A stretch of 64,000 nucleotides of DNA from Bacillus sp. S3 (GTDB lineage Bacteria; Bacillota; Bacilli; Bacillales; Cytobacillaceae): positions 2,353,501 to 2,417,500 of the forward strand of contig NZ_CP039727.1 of the NCBI RefSeq assembly GCF_005154805.1. The letters are read 5' to 3'. This document shows, piece by piece, positions 53,127-61,900 of this stretch; positions within the stretch are counted from its first letter, which is position 1; every line of letters starts with the position of its first letter. The notes beneath the pieces were generated by a model. That model saw only the letters and a list, made by a program, of their open reading frames with translations. It searched no databases and was not told the origin of the DNA. The translations under genes and the position numbers were made by a program.

Positions 53127-53546
53127 TTGGTAAGTTTGAATAATTCAAAGAATATGAATCATAAAGGAAAAGGATTTAGCGATCCTAAAAGTAAAAAAAT
53201 TTTACAACTAGAAAAACAGGTGTCATTGGGGCTTTGGGTTCAAGTCTTGGGTCAGATTATTGAACTCAAAGGGTTATCAGAACTTTTTCATTTAGAAGGT
53301 AACACGAATACAATAGGTGAACAACAAATACTAACTGGTGTTTGGATTAGGACAATTGGCCAGATTCTTGAGGCAGTATCTGTATCTAAACAATTAGGCG
53401 AAACAGATTTGGTCAAACTTCTCCAAGAACAACAAATAGCTATCACAGGAGATTTTCTTGTGTCAATTGGTTCCGCTTATGAAGTAATCGGTGGAATTCA
53501 TGTACTAGAAGAGGAATCAGCCAAAATAACGCAAATCATTCCATAA
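53127..53546 (+). CDS. DUF6944-like repetitive protein
   Basis: 139 residues built from three repeats of about 35: GLWVQVLGQIIELKG, GVWIRTIGQILEAVS, and GDFLVSIGSAYEVIGG, each followed by a polar loop ending in EQQ or EES. I think this is the repetitive family annotated DUF6944, but recall is uncertain. Start is unclear: TTG 53127, TTG 53136 or ATG 53154. It is 48 bases upstream of cwlJ in the same direction; a spore role is inferred only from that. Confidence 0.6.
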   Translation: MVSLNNSKNMNHKGKGFSDPKSKKILQLEKQVSLGLWVQVLGQIIELKGLSELFHLEGNTNTIGEQQILTGVWIRTIGQILEAVSVSKQLGETDLVKLLQEQQIAITGDFLVSIGSAYEVIGGIHVLEEESAKITQIIP

Positions 53547-53594
53547 AAGAACAGTCATTACGGCTTTTGCATACTATATGTTTGGGGTGATAAT

Positions 53595-54032
53595 ATGCCA
53601 AGAGTAAATTACCGAAGTTCAGATGTGGACTTAATGGCAAGGATGATGAGGGCGGAAGCTGAGGGTGAAGGGAAACAAGGCATGCTAATGGTCGGAAATG
53701 TAATAGTGAATCGGGTTCAAGCCGATTGTTTAGACTTTAAAAAAGTAAGAACAATCCCACAAGTCATTTTTCAAGTACAAGGAGGAAATTATTCCTTTGA
53801 AGCTGTTCAAAAAGGGAATGTATTTTATCAAAGAGCGAGAACGGCTGAAAAAAGATTAGCCAAACAGAATTTGGAATATTGGAGAGAACACCCATCAAAA
53901 TATTCCCTTTGGTATTTCAATCCGTATGCTCCGTGCCCTCCAACATGGTATGGTCAACCTCATTCCGGTCAATTTAAACAGCATTGTTATTATGAACCAA
54001 CAGCTGGAACATGTGATAGCGTTTATCGGTGA
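53595..54032 (+). CDS. cwlJ: Spore cortex-lytic cell wall hydrolase (CwlJ-like)
   Basis: 145 residues, no signal peptide, matching B. subtilis CwlJ in length and layout. VDLMARMMRAEAEGEGKQGMLMVGNVIVNRV carries the catalytic Glu of the SleB/CwlJ hydrolase-2 domain. NPYAPCPPTWYGQPHSGQFKQHCYYEP near the C-terminus is a CwlJ block. CwlJ breaks the spore cortex during germination and sits in the coat. Usually gerQ accompanies it; none was found here. GGGGTGATAAT precedes the ATG. Confidence 0.9.
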   Translation: MPRVNYRSSDVDLMARMMRAEAEGEGKQGMLMVGNVIVNRVQADCLDFKKVRTIPQVIFQVQGGNYSFEAVQKGNVFYQRARTAEKRLAKQNLEYWREHPSKYSLWYFNPYAPCPPTWYGQPHSGQFKQHCYYEPTAGTCDSVYR

Positions 54033-54036
54033 GCTT

Positions 54037-54064
54037 AAGCTTACTCATTGAGTAAGCTTTTTTC
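54037..54064 (+). terminator. Terminator
   Basis: AAGCTTACTC-ATT-GAGTAAGCTT stem followed by Ts. Confidence 0.85.
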
Positions 54065-54154
54065 AATTTTTTGCTAATTCAAACTTGACTCGTACAAAAG
54101 ATTTAGTTTAATCTTAATATCCCATACTGCGAAAATGAGATAGAGAGGTGGCGA

Positions 54155-56470
54155 GTGAATAGGATGAGTGCCAAAGATCAAGTATCTGTCCGTGACCATA
54201 TAGATTATCAAACAGAAGTGGAGCGCTTAGAGTTTACAAAGGAATATATGCTAACGGTTTTAGAGATTTCGAAGGGGAATAAAGAATTTTTCGTTGAAAA
54301 TATGAAACAAGCGTTAGCTGATCTGGATCCTCAAGATAGCAGTACGAGTTACACGGACCTCCTCGCGAATGCAAGATTTCTTGAACTAGCTGAAAGTGAA
54401 CTGAAAAGGCTGGAAAGCGTGATTGGCAAACCATATTTTTCTAGAATCGATTTTACCAGCAATAGTACGAATACGGAAGAAGTGTTGTACATAGGTAAGG
54501 TATCCTTATTTGATCGTGTGACACAGCAGCCTATTATCGTGGATTGGCGGTCACCTATTGCCAATGTCTACTATGACGGCCGGCTTGGTGATGTGTCATA
54601 TGAAGCGTATGGGGAGACACAAACCGGTTTCCTCTCCTTAAAGAGGCAGTATGAAATTGTCGATGGATTATTAAAAGACATCAGAGATATCGACTTGACG
54701 ACACACGATGAACTTTTGCAAAAATCTTTATCAGGCAAAGCAGACAATCGATTAACAGAAATTGTTGCGACCATTCAGAATGAGCAAAATGAAGTAATCC
54801 GGGCATCACTAAAGCACCCGATAATCGTTCAAGGGGCCGCCGGAAGCGGGAAAACAACCATCGCACTCCATAGAATATCCTACTTTCTCTATTCCTTTGG
54901 GTTTCAATTTCCTCCAGAAAAATTAATGATTCTCGCACCCAATCGATTGTTCATTGATTATATTTCAGCCGTATTACCGGAATTAGGGGTCAACAAAATA
55001 AATCAAACCACCTATATCGATTTTATGAAAAGCTGCTTGGGTCAGAAAATAAAACTATTTTCTCCCAATACGAAACTAATCAAGCTCCTTGAAAGGAATA
55101 AGTCATCTAAATCGCTCCAATGGGTTTCCGGCTACAAGGGGTCTCTCGAATTTAAGACAGTAATGGATCATTATATAAAGGAATTAGAAACTAATCTTGC
55201 ACCTAAAGAGGATTTTAGAGTGGAAAAATCCATTCTATTAAAAGGGCAAAAGCTTAATAAACTATTTTTAAAAGAATATACATACTTACCAATCTACAAA
55301 AGGATCAGTAAATTGAAATCCTTATTAGAAGATGATTTGAAAAAGAAGAAAGCCATTATGCTAACAAAGCTGATTAAGAAATACGATGAAGCTTTAGACC
55401 AGGTCCTTTATAGCAGGAGGCTCGATTCGGAAAGAAGAAAGCAAAAAGTCGTCATGCTGATGGATCGGAAAAAAGAAAGATTGAAGCAGGTGGAGCAAGA
55501 GGCAAAGACAGCGGTAAAAAAATATATGGAACCGCTTGTCATGAAAGATATTTTTACCTTATATAAGGAATTGATGTCTTCACCCGAATTGCTAAAAAAG
55601 CATGCCACCACTCTCTCCGATCAGCAATGTTCGGTCTTAAGCACGTTTTGTCAAAAGATTTTTGCCAGAGGTGCATATGAATTAGAGGATTTAGCTCCAT
55701 TATTTTATCTGAAGGCAAAACTGGAAGGTATTGATGAAAAATATAAAATGCGCAGTATTTTCATTGATGAAGCACAGGATTACAGCTATTTCCAATTCGC
55801 CGCATTAAAAGAAGGCTTTGAAACCGACTTGTTTACCATTGTCGGAGATTTAGCACAAGGGATTCATTCGTATCGCGGCTTGAATAGTTGGGTGCCGGTA
55901 TTGAATGAAATATTCCCTAATGCGAATTATCAAACCCTACAAAAAAGCTATCGTACAACCGTTGAAATTATGAATTTGGCAAACGATATCCTTCAGTTGA
56001 TTGATCAAGATCTGCCAAAAGTAGAACCCGTTATTCGACATGGTCAAAAGCCATTATTTATAACCATTGACACTAAGAATCTAGAACAAATCCGCCTGCA
56101 GCTAGAACATGATATTGTCTTACTTAAAGAGGAAGAGCTTCATTCCATTGCCATTATTGGACGAACGGACAAAGAATGCCGAAGAATCAATCAGATACTG
56201 GAAAATAGTCATCTTCCGATTCAACTAGCAGAGGAAAAAGAAGATATGAAGAAGGGACACATCACGATTTTACCATCCTATTTATCGAAAGGGCTGGAAT
56301 TTGATGCCGTATTGATTGTATGCCTGGATGAACAGTTTGCTAAAGTAGATCTGGATATCAAATTGTTGTACGTGTCCATGACAAGACCGATGCATCGATT
56401 GTATTTATACGGAAGACACTCGTCAGACTTTTTATTACAACATGCGGACGATTTTCATTTCGATCGTTAA
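54155..56470 (+). CDS. helD: UvrD-like RNA polymerase-associated helicase HelD
   Basis: 771 residues. N-terminal coiled-coil arm, then a split superfamily-1 helicase: Walker A GAAGSGKTT (about residue 230), a long insertion of about 270 residues (the 'bumper/secondary channel' arm seen in HelD), then the Walker B FIDEAQDYS, VGDLAQGIHSYRG, KSYRTTVEIM and SKGLEFDAVL motifs. HelD removes stalled RNA polymerase from DNA with ATP. GAGAGGTGG precedes the GTG at 54155; ATG 54164 is an alternative. Confidence 0.9.
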   Translation: MNRMSAKDQVSVRDHIDYQTEVERLEFTKEYMLTVLEISKGNKEFFVENMKQALADLDPQDSSTSYTDLLANARFLELAESELKRLESVIGKPYFSRIDFTSNSTNTEEVLYIGKVSLFDRVTQQPIIVDWRSPIANVYYDGRLGDVSYEAYGETQTGFLSLKRQYEIVDGLLKDIRDIDLTTHDELLQKSLSGKADNRLTEIVATIQNEQNEVIRASLKHPIIVQGAAGSGKTTIALHRISYFLYSFGFQFPPEKLMILAPNRLFIDYISAVLPELGVNKINQTTYIDFMKSCLGQKIKLFSPNTKLIKLLERNKSSKSLQWVSGYKGSLEFKTVMDHYIKELETNLAPKEDFRVEKSILLKGQKLNKLFLKEYTYLPIYKRISKLKSLLEDDLKKKKAIMLTKLIKKYDEALDQVLYSRRLDSERRKQKVVMLMDRKKERLKQVEQEAKTAVKKYMEPLVMKDIFTLYKELMSSPELLKKHATTLSDQQCSVLSTFCQKIFARGAYELEDLAPLFYLKAKLEGIDEKYKMRSIFIDEAQDYSYFQFAALKEGFETDLFTIVGDLAQGIHSYRGLNSWVPVLNEIFPNANYQTLQKSYRTTVEIMNLANDILQLIDQDLPKVEPVIRHGQKPLFITIDTKNLEQIRLQLEHDIVLLKEEELHSIAIIGRTDKECRRINQILENSHLPIQLAEEKEDMKKGHITILPSYLSKGLEFDAVLIVCLDEQFAKVDLDIKLLYVSMTRPMHRLYLYGRHSSDFLLQHADDFHFDR

Positions 56471-56619
56471 AATAAATCGATCAAGGAAAGTTAGAACATA
56501 TGGGAATTAGAATCGTTTCGTTATTTAAGGATTATTGCTGGTGATTGTATATGCGATTGTTCATAAAAATAAGCATTTGTTTGTTAGAAATGTTATGGAA
56601 CAATAAGATGATAGATAAA

Positions 56620-56658
56620 TGAAGGATTTTGTTAAATTGCAAAGTTCTTCATTTTTTT
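56620..56658 (+). terminator. Terminator of helD
   Basis: 12-bp stem with two wobble pairs (56620-56631 with 56640-56651), then TTTTTTT. The 56471-56791 gap has no gene. Confidence 0.75.
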
Positions 56659-56791
56659 ATTTAATCTATGGAAATAGCTTTATTAAGGAAGGATGGAAAA
56701 ATTTCCCCTCTTACGTTTAATTAGTGTACCTATCGAGTATGATTCCAAATGAAGGGAATACTAACCTAAAGTGTGCAAGAAGGGAGTAATC

Positions 56792-57334
56792 ATGAAAACG
56801 ATTAAGCCGATTAAATTAGGTTCAAGCAAAGAAGAAACTAGCGAACCATTAACTTCTGCAGAAATGGGTAAACTATGGGCTACTTATATGGGAAACAGCA
56901 TGTCAAAATGCATTTTAAGTTATTATCTCCAACATGTTGAAGATAAGGATATAAAAACTTTATTAGAAAATGCATTAAAATTAACGTTAGAATTTATGAA
57001 TACAATAGAAGGAATTTTTGAAAAGGAGAACTTCCCTATTCCTAAAGGTTTTGGGGAAGAAGACGTAAACCTTGGAGCACCTCGTTTATTTCAAGATCGT
57101 TACTATGTTCATTATTTGAAATACGTTGCAAAAGCGGGAATGAGTATCTATAACGTTGCAATACCGCTTATCATTAGAAGAGATGTGAAAGAATTCTTTA
57201 GGTATTGTATGGATGCCACAATGGACCTGATGGAGCAAATCAATGAAATATTAATGAATAAAGGATTTATTATCAAGCCTCCTTTCATTCCAGTCCCTGA
57301 AAAAGTGGAGATTGTTCATCAGGACTTTTTAAAT
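56792..57334 (+). pseudogene. DUF3231 protein, N-terminal half (split by IS)
   Basis: 181 codons from the ATG at 56792 (GGGAGTAATC upstream) to the insertion point, where the ORF runs into the IS and stops after one further codon. Residues include LTSAEMGKLWATYMGNSMSKCILSYYLQ, the first DUF3231 domain, predicted to be a ferritin-like four-helix bundle. It continues in frame across the insertion into the half at 58838. Reconstructed length 344 residues, the usual DUF3231 double-domain size. Function of the family is unknown. Confidence 0.88.
57326..57334 (+). repeat. Target-site duplication, left copy
   Basis: TTTTTAAAT, identical to 58829-58837 directly after the right end of the element. 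Nine bases fits IS256-family insertions. Confidence 0.9.
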
Positions 57335-57434
57335 GATTAAGTCCGTATAATTGTGTAAAAAGAAAAGGGTCATTTTTATCCTACTTGGCTACAATGTTTA
57401 ACAACCACGATAAACATAGAAAAGAGGAATAAAA

Positions 57435-58601
57435 ATGACCCAATTACAGTTTAGCCTAGATTTGGAACTTTTAAAAGACTCAGTAATGAATTCAAATATA
57501 GATAACGTTGTTAAATCAGCTGTTGTTCTGGTTTTGAATGAGTACATGGAGAAAGAAAGAAATGATTACTTACACGCCGCTGCATATGAACGCTCTGTTG
57601 AGCGTCGTGATTACCGAAATGGCTACTACGAACGTGAGTTAACGATGAGTATCGGTAAGATAAAACTTAAGGTTCCTAGGACTCGAAATGGTGAGTTTTC
57701 ACCTACGGTTTTTGAGAAATATGCACGTTGTGACCAGGCGTTAGTACTCTCTATGCTAGAGATGGTTATCAATGGCGTTTCTACACGTAAAGTTACACAT
57801 ATTGTGGAACAACTTTGTGGTGAAAGTAAGTCAAAATCGTTTGTTTCTTCACTTACTCAAAAGCTTGATCCTATTATTAATGACTGGGCCAAACGGCCCT
57901 TAAATTTAAGGTATTATCCTTTTGTTTTTGTAGATGCCATGTATATAAAAGTTCGTGAACATCATCGTGTCGTCTCTAAGGCTGTTTATATAGCCACTGC
58001 AATCACTGAAAGCAAAACACGTGAAATTCTTGGGTTAAGTGTGGATCACGCTGAGAGTTATGAAAGTTGGAGTCGCTTTCTCCAACAACTAAAATCACGT
58101 GGTCTTCAATCCCCAAAGCTAGTCATTTCAGATGCTCACCAGGGGCTTCAAAAAGCGATTCAACGTGAATTTATTGGGACTAGCTGGCAAAGGTGTAACG
58201 TCCATTTTAAACGTAATATCATAGAAAGGCTTCCAAAAAAGGACTCAGCGGAAATACGTATGATGATTAAGCGTATTTTTGATGCAGTCACAATTGAGGA
58301 TATGCGGAATTTTAAAGGTGAACTGATGAGTCAGTTTGGGGACAATCTTAAATACGAACAAGCTCTGAAAATATTAGATGATGGTTTCGAAGATACCATA
58401 CAATATATGGAATTTCAAGAAGATATCCGTTGTCATATCCGTAGTACAAATTCTCTTGAGCGATTAAATCAGGAAGTCCGAAGAAGAGAAAAGGTAATTC
58501 GAATTTACCCTAATACACAATCTGCTTTTCGTTTAGTAGGAGCTGTTTTAATGCACTATCAAGAAACCAATTATTCGAAGCAGAAATCTATTAAAAGGTA
58601 G
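57435..58601 (+). CDS. IS256 family transposase
   Basis: 388 residues, complete. DDE catalytic residues are in FVDAMYIKV (first Asp), VISDAHQGLQ (second Asp) and TNSLERLNQEVRRREKVI (Glu). The conserved block NVHFKRNI and the Cys-His region RCNVH precede it. ERNDYLHAAAYERSVERRDYRNGYYERE is the N-terminal IS256 motif (MULE-related). Apparently intact, so the element could still be mobile. AAAGAGGAATAAAA precedes the ATG. The gene lies wholly inside the element. Confidence 0.95.
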   Translation: MTQLQFSLDLELLKDSVMNSNIDNVVKSAVVLVLNEYMEKERNDYLHAAAYERSVERRDYRNGYYERELTMSIGKIKLKVPRTRNGEFSPTVFEKYARCDQALVLSMLEMVINGVSTRKVTHIVEQLCGESKSKSFVSSLTQKLDPIINDWAKRPLNLRYYPFVFVDAMYIKVREHHRVVSKAVYIATAITESKTREILGLSVDHAESYESWSRFLQQLKSRGLQSPKLVISDAHQGLQKAIQREFIGTSWQRCNVHFKRNIIERLPKKDSAEIRMMIKRIFDAVTIEDMRNFKGELMSQFGDNLKYEQALKILDDGFEDTIQYMEFQEDIRCHIRSTNSLERLNQEVRRREKVIRIYPNTQSAFRLVGAVLMHYQETNYSKQKSIKR

Positions 58602-58639
58602 ATGTTTAATTTTCAACGTACTTCCAATTATGGATTATT

Positions 58640-58699
58640 CCATATCCAGTCAAGGGTATCAAAGGAAAAACCGCCTTTGACACCCTTGACTGGATATGG
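58640..58699. repeat. 26-bp hairpin inside the IS
   Basis: 58640-58665 pairs with 58674-58699 over 26 positions with a single G-U, loop AAAAACCG. It lies between the transposase stop and the right end and has no T-run; it may block transcription through the element or bind host factors. Confidence 0.85.
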
Positions 58700-58828
58700 A
58701 GATTGAAACCCATGGAAGTAACGCTCGAAAAATGTTAAGGGGATAAGTGGCTGATCATATATATTTGACATAACAAAATTTGGTTAAAAACATTGTTTAG
58801 CAAATTTACACAAAATCAAGGACTTGAC

Positions 58829-59329
58829 TTTTTAAATGGTTTCTTGGGACATGTTCGCTCTTTACATGCATTAGAAATTGCTCATCTATACGACAATATT
58901 GAAAATAATGTAACGAGCAAGGCACTCATTATGGCATTTGCCCAAGTTGTAAAGGATGAAAAGACACGAAAGTTGTTTGAATGGGGCAGGGATATGACCA
59001 CCAAAAGTGTTGAACGTTATATGCAAAAGCTGCATGATGAAAATTTACCTACACCTTCTTTTTTAGACGATTTGGTGACAACATCAACTTTTTCACCCTT
59101 TTCAGATAAATTAATGTTGTTTCACAAAATGGATATGTTCTCAATGAAAATAAGAGCATTTGGAAATTCAGTTGCAGTAAATGGAAGGCATGATATTGGG
59201 CTAATGTATACCAAGTCGTTATTGAAAATTGGACAATTTGTAGAAGGGGCAGCAAAAATTTATATTGAAAAAGGCTGGATGGAACAACCGCCACATGCTG
59301 TTGATAGAAAAAATTTGGCGTCTAGTTGA
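58829..59329 (+). pseudogene. DUF3231 protein, C-terminal half (split by IS)
   Basis: The right half begins with the duplicated TTTTTAAAT (58829-58837); codons unique to it run from 58838 to the TAG at 59329 (163 residues). GFLGHVRSLHALEIAHLYDNI is the start of the second DUF3231 domain. Joined to the left half it reads HQDFLN-GFLGHVRS without frameshift. An ORF that opens at 58793 within the element would express this half alone, but it lacks a ribosome site. Confidence 0.88.
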
Positions 59330-59405
59330 GGATCGACCTTTCACAAATGAAAGTAATTCATAATTGTGCTAACATTATGATAATTACTGAAAGGAGTGAG
59401 TGGGT

Positions 59406-60220
59406 ATGAGTAAGTCAATTCCGGAGATTACACTAAATGATGGGATAACTTTACCGGTAATCGGTTTGGGAACCTATAATCTTAAAGGGAATGAAGGGGT
59501 TCATTCCATCTTAAGTGCAATTGATAATGGCTATCGACTAATCGATTCTGCTTATAATTATGAAAATGAAGGACGGTAGGAGAAGCTGTTAGACGAACTT
59601 CTGTTCCAAGAAAAGACCTTAAAATCACTTCCAAATTACCGGGCAGATATCATTCCTATGACAAGGCAGTTCAGACTATTCAAGAATCTTTATACCGTGC
59701 AAATTTAGATTATTATGATGTGTATCTGATTCATTGGCCAAACCCAATACAGGACAGATATGTGGAAGCATGGCAGGCATTAATTGATGCAAAAAAATGG
59801 GGACTAATTCGTTCGATTGGTGTTTGTAATTTCTTACCTGAACATATCGAGCGGTTAGAACAGGAAACTGGCGTAAAACCCAGCATGAACCAAATTGAAT
59901 TGCATCCATTTTTTAATCAAGCATCACAAAGAAAGTGGCATGAAGAGCATAAGATTGTAACGGAATCGTGGAGTCCCTTAGTTAGAGCTCGCGAAATCTT
60001 AGAAAATGATACGATTCAACAGATTGCTGATCAACATAACAAATCAATATCACAAGTAATTTTACGTTGGCACTATCAACTTGGCGCCATTTCTATTCCT
60101 AAATCAGCATCGCCTGAACGGCAGCTTGAAAATATATCTATTTTTGATTTCTCCCTAGATGAGAAAGAAATGAATATTCTTTCAGGCTTAACTCGCCCTG
60201 ATGGCAGGCTTAACAATTAG
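59406..60220 (+). pseudogene. Aldo/keto reductase, frameshifted
   Basis: Starts ATG 59406 with GAAAGGAGTGAG upstream. The N-terminal part (LPVIGLGTYNLKG, DNGYRLIDSAYNYENEG with catalytic Asp and Tyr) runs into TAG at 59577-59579. One missing base near 59573 explains this: adding it restores ...EGAVGEAVRR and the frame that continues to 60220 (KITSKLPG; YLIHWPNP; GVCNFLPEHIERL; NQIELHPFF; IPKSASPERQ). The intact protein would be about 270 residues, an NADPH-dependent carbonyl reductase. Now probably non-functional unless this is a sequencing error. Confidence 0.85.
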
Positions 60221-60271
60221 GACCCTGCTACATACGAAGAATTTTAAACTATCATCGATAGTAAAATCGAT

Positions 60272-60305
60272 AAAGCGCACACTATTAAAGTGATGCGCTT
60301 TTTTG
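60272..60305 (+). terminator. Terminator
   Basis: AAAGCGCA/TGCGCTTT arms with an inner CACT/AGTG stem and T6. Confidence 0.85.
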
Positions 60306-60356
60306 CATGTAACACAAGGCATTCTTAAGAATGTATAAATTATTTTCAAAACACTA

Positions 60357-60384
60357 TTGTAAATCTTCTGATTATTTGTATAAT
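60357..60384 (+). promoter_or_regulatory. Promoter of the GntR operon
   Basis: TTGTAA (60357-60362), 16-base spacer, TATAAT (60379-60384), just before the tandem palindromes. Confidence 0.6.
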
Positions 60385-60395
60385 GAATGTAATGG

Positions 60396-60429
60396 ATACT
60401 GTCGACAGCATACAGAATACTGTTGACTG
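60396..60429. promoter_or_regulatory. Tandem operator candidate for the GntR regulator
   Basis: ATACTGTCGACAG (60396-60408, palindrome CTGTCGACAG) and ATACTGTTGACTG (60417-60429), spaced 21 bases, two helical turns. They lie between the -10 box and the gntR start, the position of a repressor site. Confidence 0.7.
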
Positions 60430-60444
60430 AATGGAGAGGTTAAA

Positions 60445-61104
60445 ATGATTGTAAAAAAGTCTAATCCTTTATACGAACAAATTTACGATAATATAAAGGA
60501 ATCTATTATTAATGGTGAATTTAAATCAGGAGAAAGAATTGTTGATGGATGGATAGCAGAAAAATTAGGAGTAAGCCGAAGTCCGGTAAGAGAAGCATTC
60601 AGAAAGCTTGAACAAGATGGATTAATCGTCAATCAAGATGGTACCACCTTTGTGTATAAGCCAAACGTAGAAGACGTCATTGAACTTTTTGAAGTTCGAG
60701 CAGGGCTTGAAGGCATGGCCGTATTTCTGGCCACACAATCAATGACAGACGAACAGATTGATGAACTTGGTGAATCCATAGTACAGGTTAAAAACGCAAT
60801 AAAAGAAAAGAAAATGGCAGAAGTCGTTAAGTTAAATACTTTTTTTCATGAATGTATCGTAAAGAGCAGCGGAAACAAAAGGCTTCTAGAAATGATGGGT
60901 AAAATAAATAATTTAATCCTCCTTTACCGTAATAATTTTTTCGCAAAATTTTTTGGAAGTGATGTTTTCATACATGAACACCATGAAGTGGTTGAAGCAA
61001 TGAAAACGCGGAATCCAGTGGTGGCATCTGAAAAAATGAGGGAGCACATTCTTAATGATTTAGATCAATTAAAAGAAAGGTTGAGTACGCACCTGGATGA
61101 ATGA
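60445..61104 (+). CDS. GntR family regulator, FadR/FCD type
   Basis: 219 residues. N-terminal winged helix LYEQIYDNIKESIINGEFKSGERI... KLGVSRSPVREAFRKLEQDGLIV, then an all-helical FCD ligand domain with the metal-ligand pattern (EVRAGLEGMAVFLA; NTFFHECIVKSSGNKRL; EHHEVVEAM). These regulators are released by small organic acids. It is the first gene of a catabolic operon and probably represses it and itself through the tandem palindromes. AATGGAGAGG precedes the ATG. Confidence 0.93.
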   Translation: MIVKKSNPLYEQIYDNIKESIINGEFKSGERIVDGWIAEKLGVSRSPVREAFRKLEQDGLIVNQDGTTFVYKPNVEDVIELFEVRAGLEGMAVFLATQSMTDEQIDELGESIVQVKNAIKEKKMAEVVKLNTFFHECIVKSSGNKRLLEMMGKINNLILLYRNNFFAKFFGSDVFIHEHHEVVEAMKTRNPVVASEKMREHILNDLDQLKERLSTHLDE

Positions 61105-61159
61105 AATTAAATGGGATAGGCTTCACCCTTAGTTTTCAGTCAAAGAAAGGAGAAAGAAG

Positions 61160-61858
61160 ATGCGTATTTGGGACCAATATCTCGATGAAAGAGATTTAAA
61201 GAACTATTCTGCCAGTGGGTTTGGAAAGAAATATGGGATAGGGAAAAATCCGGCTTTGATTATTGTTGATGTTACATATGGTTTTACAGGTGAAGAAGCG
61301 GAGCCAATTGAGGAGTCAATTAAAAAGTATCCGGCAAGCTGTGGAGAAGTAAGCTGGGAAGCTATTAAATATATTCAAGCGTTATTAAAGACTTCTAGAA
61401 ATGCTGAAATTCCTGTGTATTATACCATTATCGAAGGGTATAAAGATTCTTCTAATGAGCGGGTTGCCGTTAAGGGAAATCTATTTTCACACCCCTCCCT
61501 TCTTGAAGGGGAAAAAGGAACGTGGGTAGTGGATGAAATAAAGCCATTACCTGGGGAAGTTGTTTTATCTAAAAAGAAGCCAAGTGCTTTTTTTGGTACA
61601 CCATTAATTTCCCATTTAATGTCCGACCAGGTCGATACCGTCATTGTAGTCGGGTGCACAACAAGCGGTTGCATACGAAGCACTGTGGTAGATGCATTCT
61701 CTTATAACTATCAAGTGATTGTTCCCGAGGAATGTGTATTTGACAGGAGTATAACCTCGCATGCTATTAATCTCTTTGACATGCAGCAGAAATATGCAGA
61801 TGTGGTAAAAACGGATGAACTCATAAAGGAATTAACCCTGCTTTCACCGGTTAAATGA
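61160..61858 (+). CDS. Isochorismatase-like cysteine hydrolase (amidohydrolase)
   Basis: 232 residues. Catalytic triad candidates: Asp in PALIIVDVTYGF, Lys in SKKKPSAFFGT, and Cys in GCTTSGCIRSTVVDA. The long N-terminal extension (WDQYLDERDLKNYSASGFGKKYG) is typical of N-carbamoylsarcosine amidase/maleamate amidohydrolase relatives. With the maleate-isomerase-like gene next to it, maleamate hydrolysis to maleate (as NicF in nicotinate breakdown) is a reasonable guess. AAAGGAGAAAGAAG precedes the ATG. Confidence 0.85.
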   Translation: MRIWDQYLDERDLKNYSASGFGKKYGIGKNPALIIVDVTYGFTGEEAEPIEESIKKYPASCGEVSWEAIKYIQALLKTSRNAEIPVYYTIIEGYKDSSNERVAVKGNLFSHPSLLEGEKGTWVVDEIKPLPGEVVLSKKKPSAFFGTPLISHLMSDQVDTVIVVGCTTSGCIRSTVVDAFSYNYQVIVPEECVFDRSITSHAINLFDMQQKYADVVKTDELIKELTLLSPVK

Positions 61859-61900
61859 AACTTTTTCGCTAAATAATCAGAGAAAAGGGATGTGCAAAAT

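Larger units (their letters stand above)
57335..58828 (+). mobile_element. IS256-like insertion sequence, 1494 bp
   Basis: Left end GATTAAGTCCGTATAATTGTG and right end (reverse complement) GTCAAGTCCTTGATTTTGTG share AAGTCC and TTGTGTAAA blocks, close to the IS256 termini as I remember them. One full transposase gene inside. Exact 9-bp target duplications flank it, and removing one copy plus the element restores an open DUF3231 gene. A 26-bp perfect hairpin (one G-U) lies near the right end. Confidence 0.92.

Noticed and set aside
58793..59329. Independent 178-residue gene starting at 58793
   Set aside because: Its first codons lie within the right end of the IS and the rest is the second half of the split DUF3231 gene.
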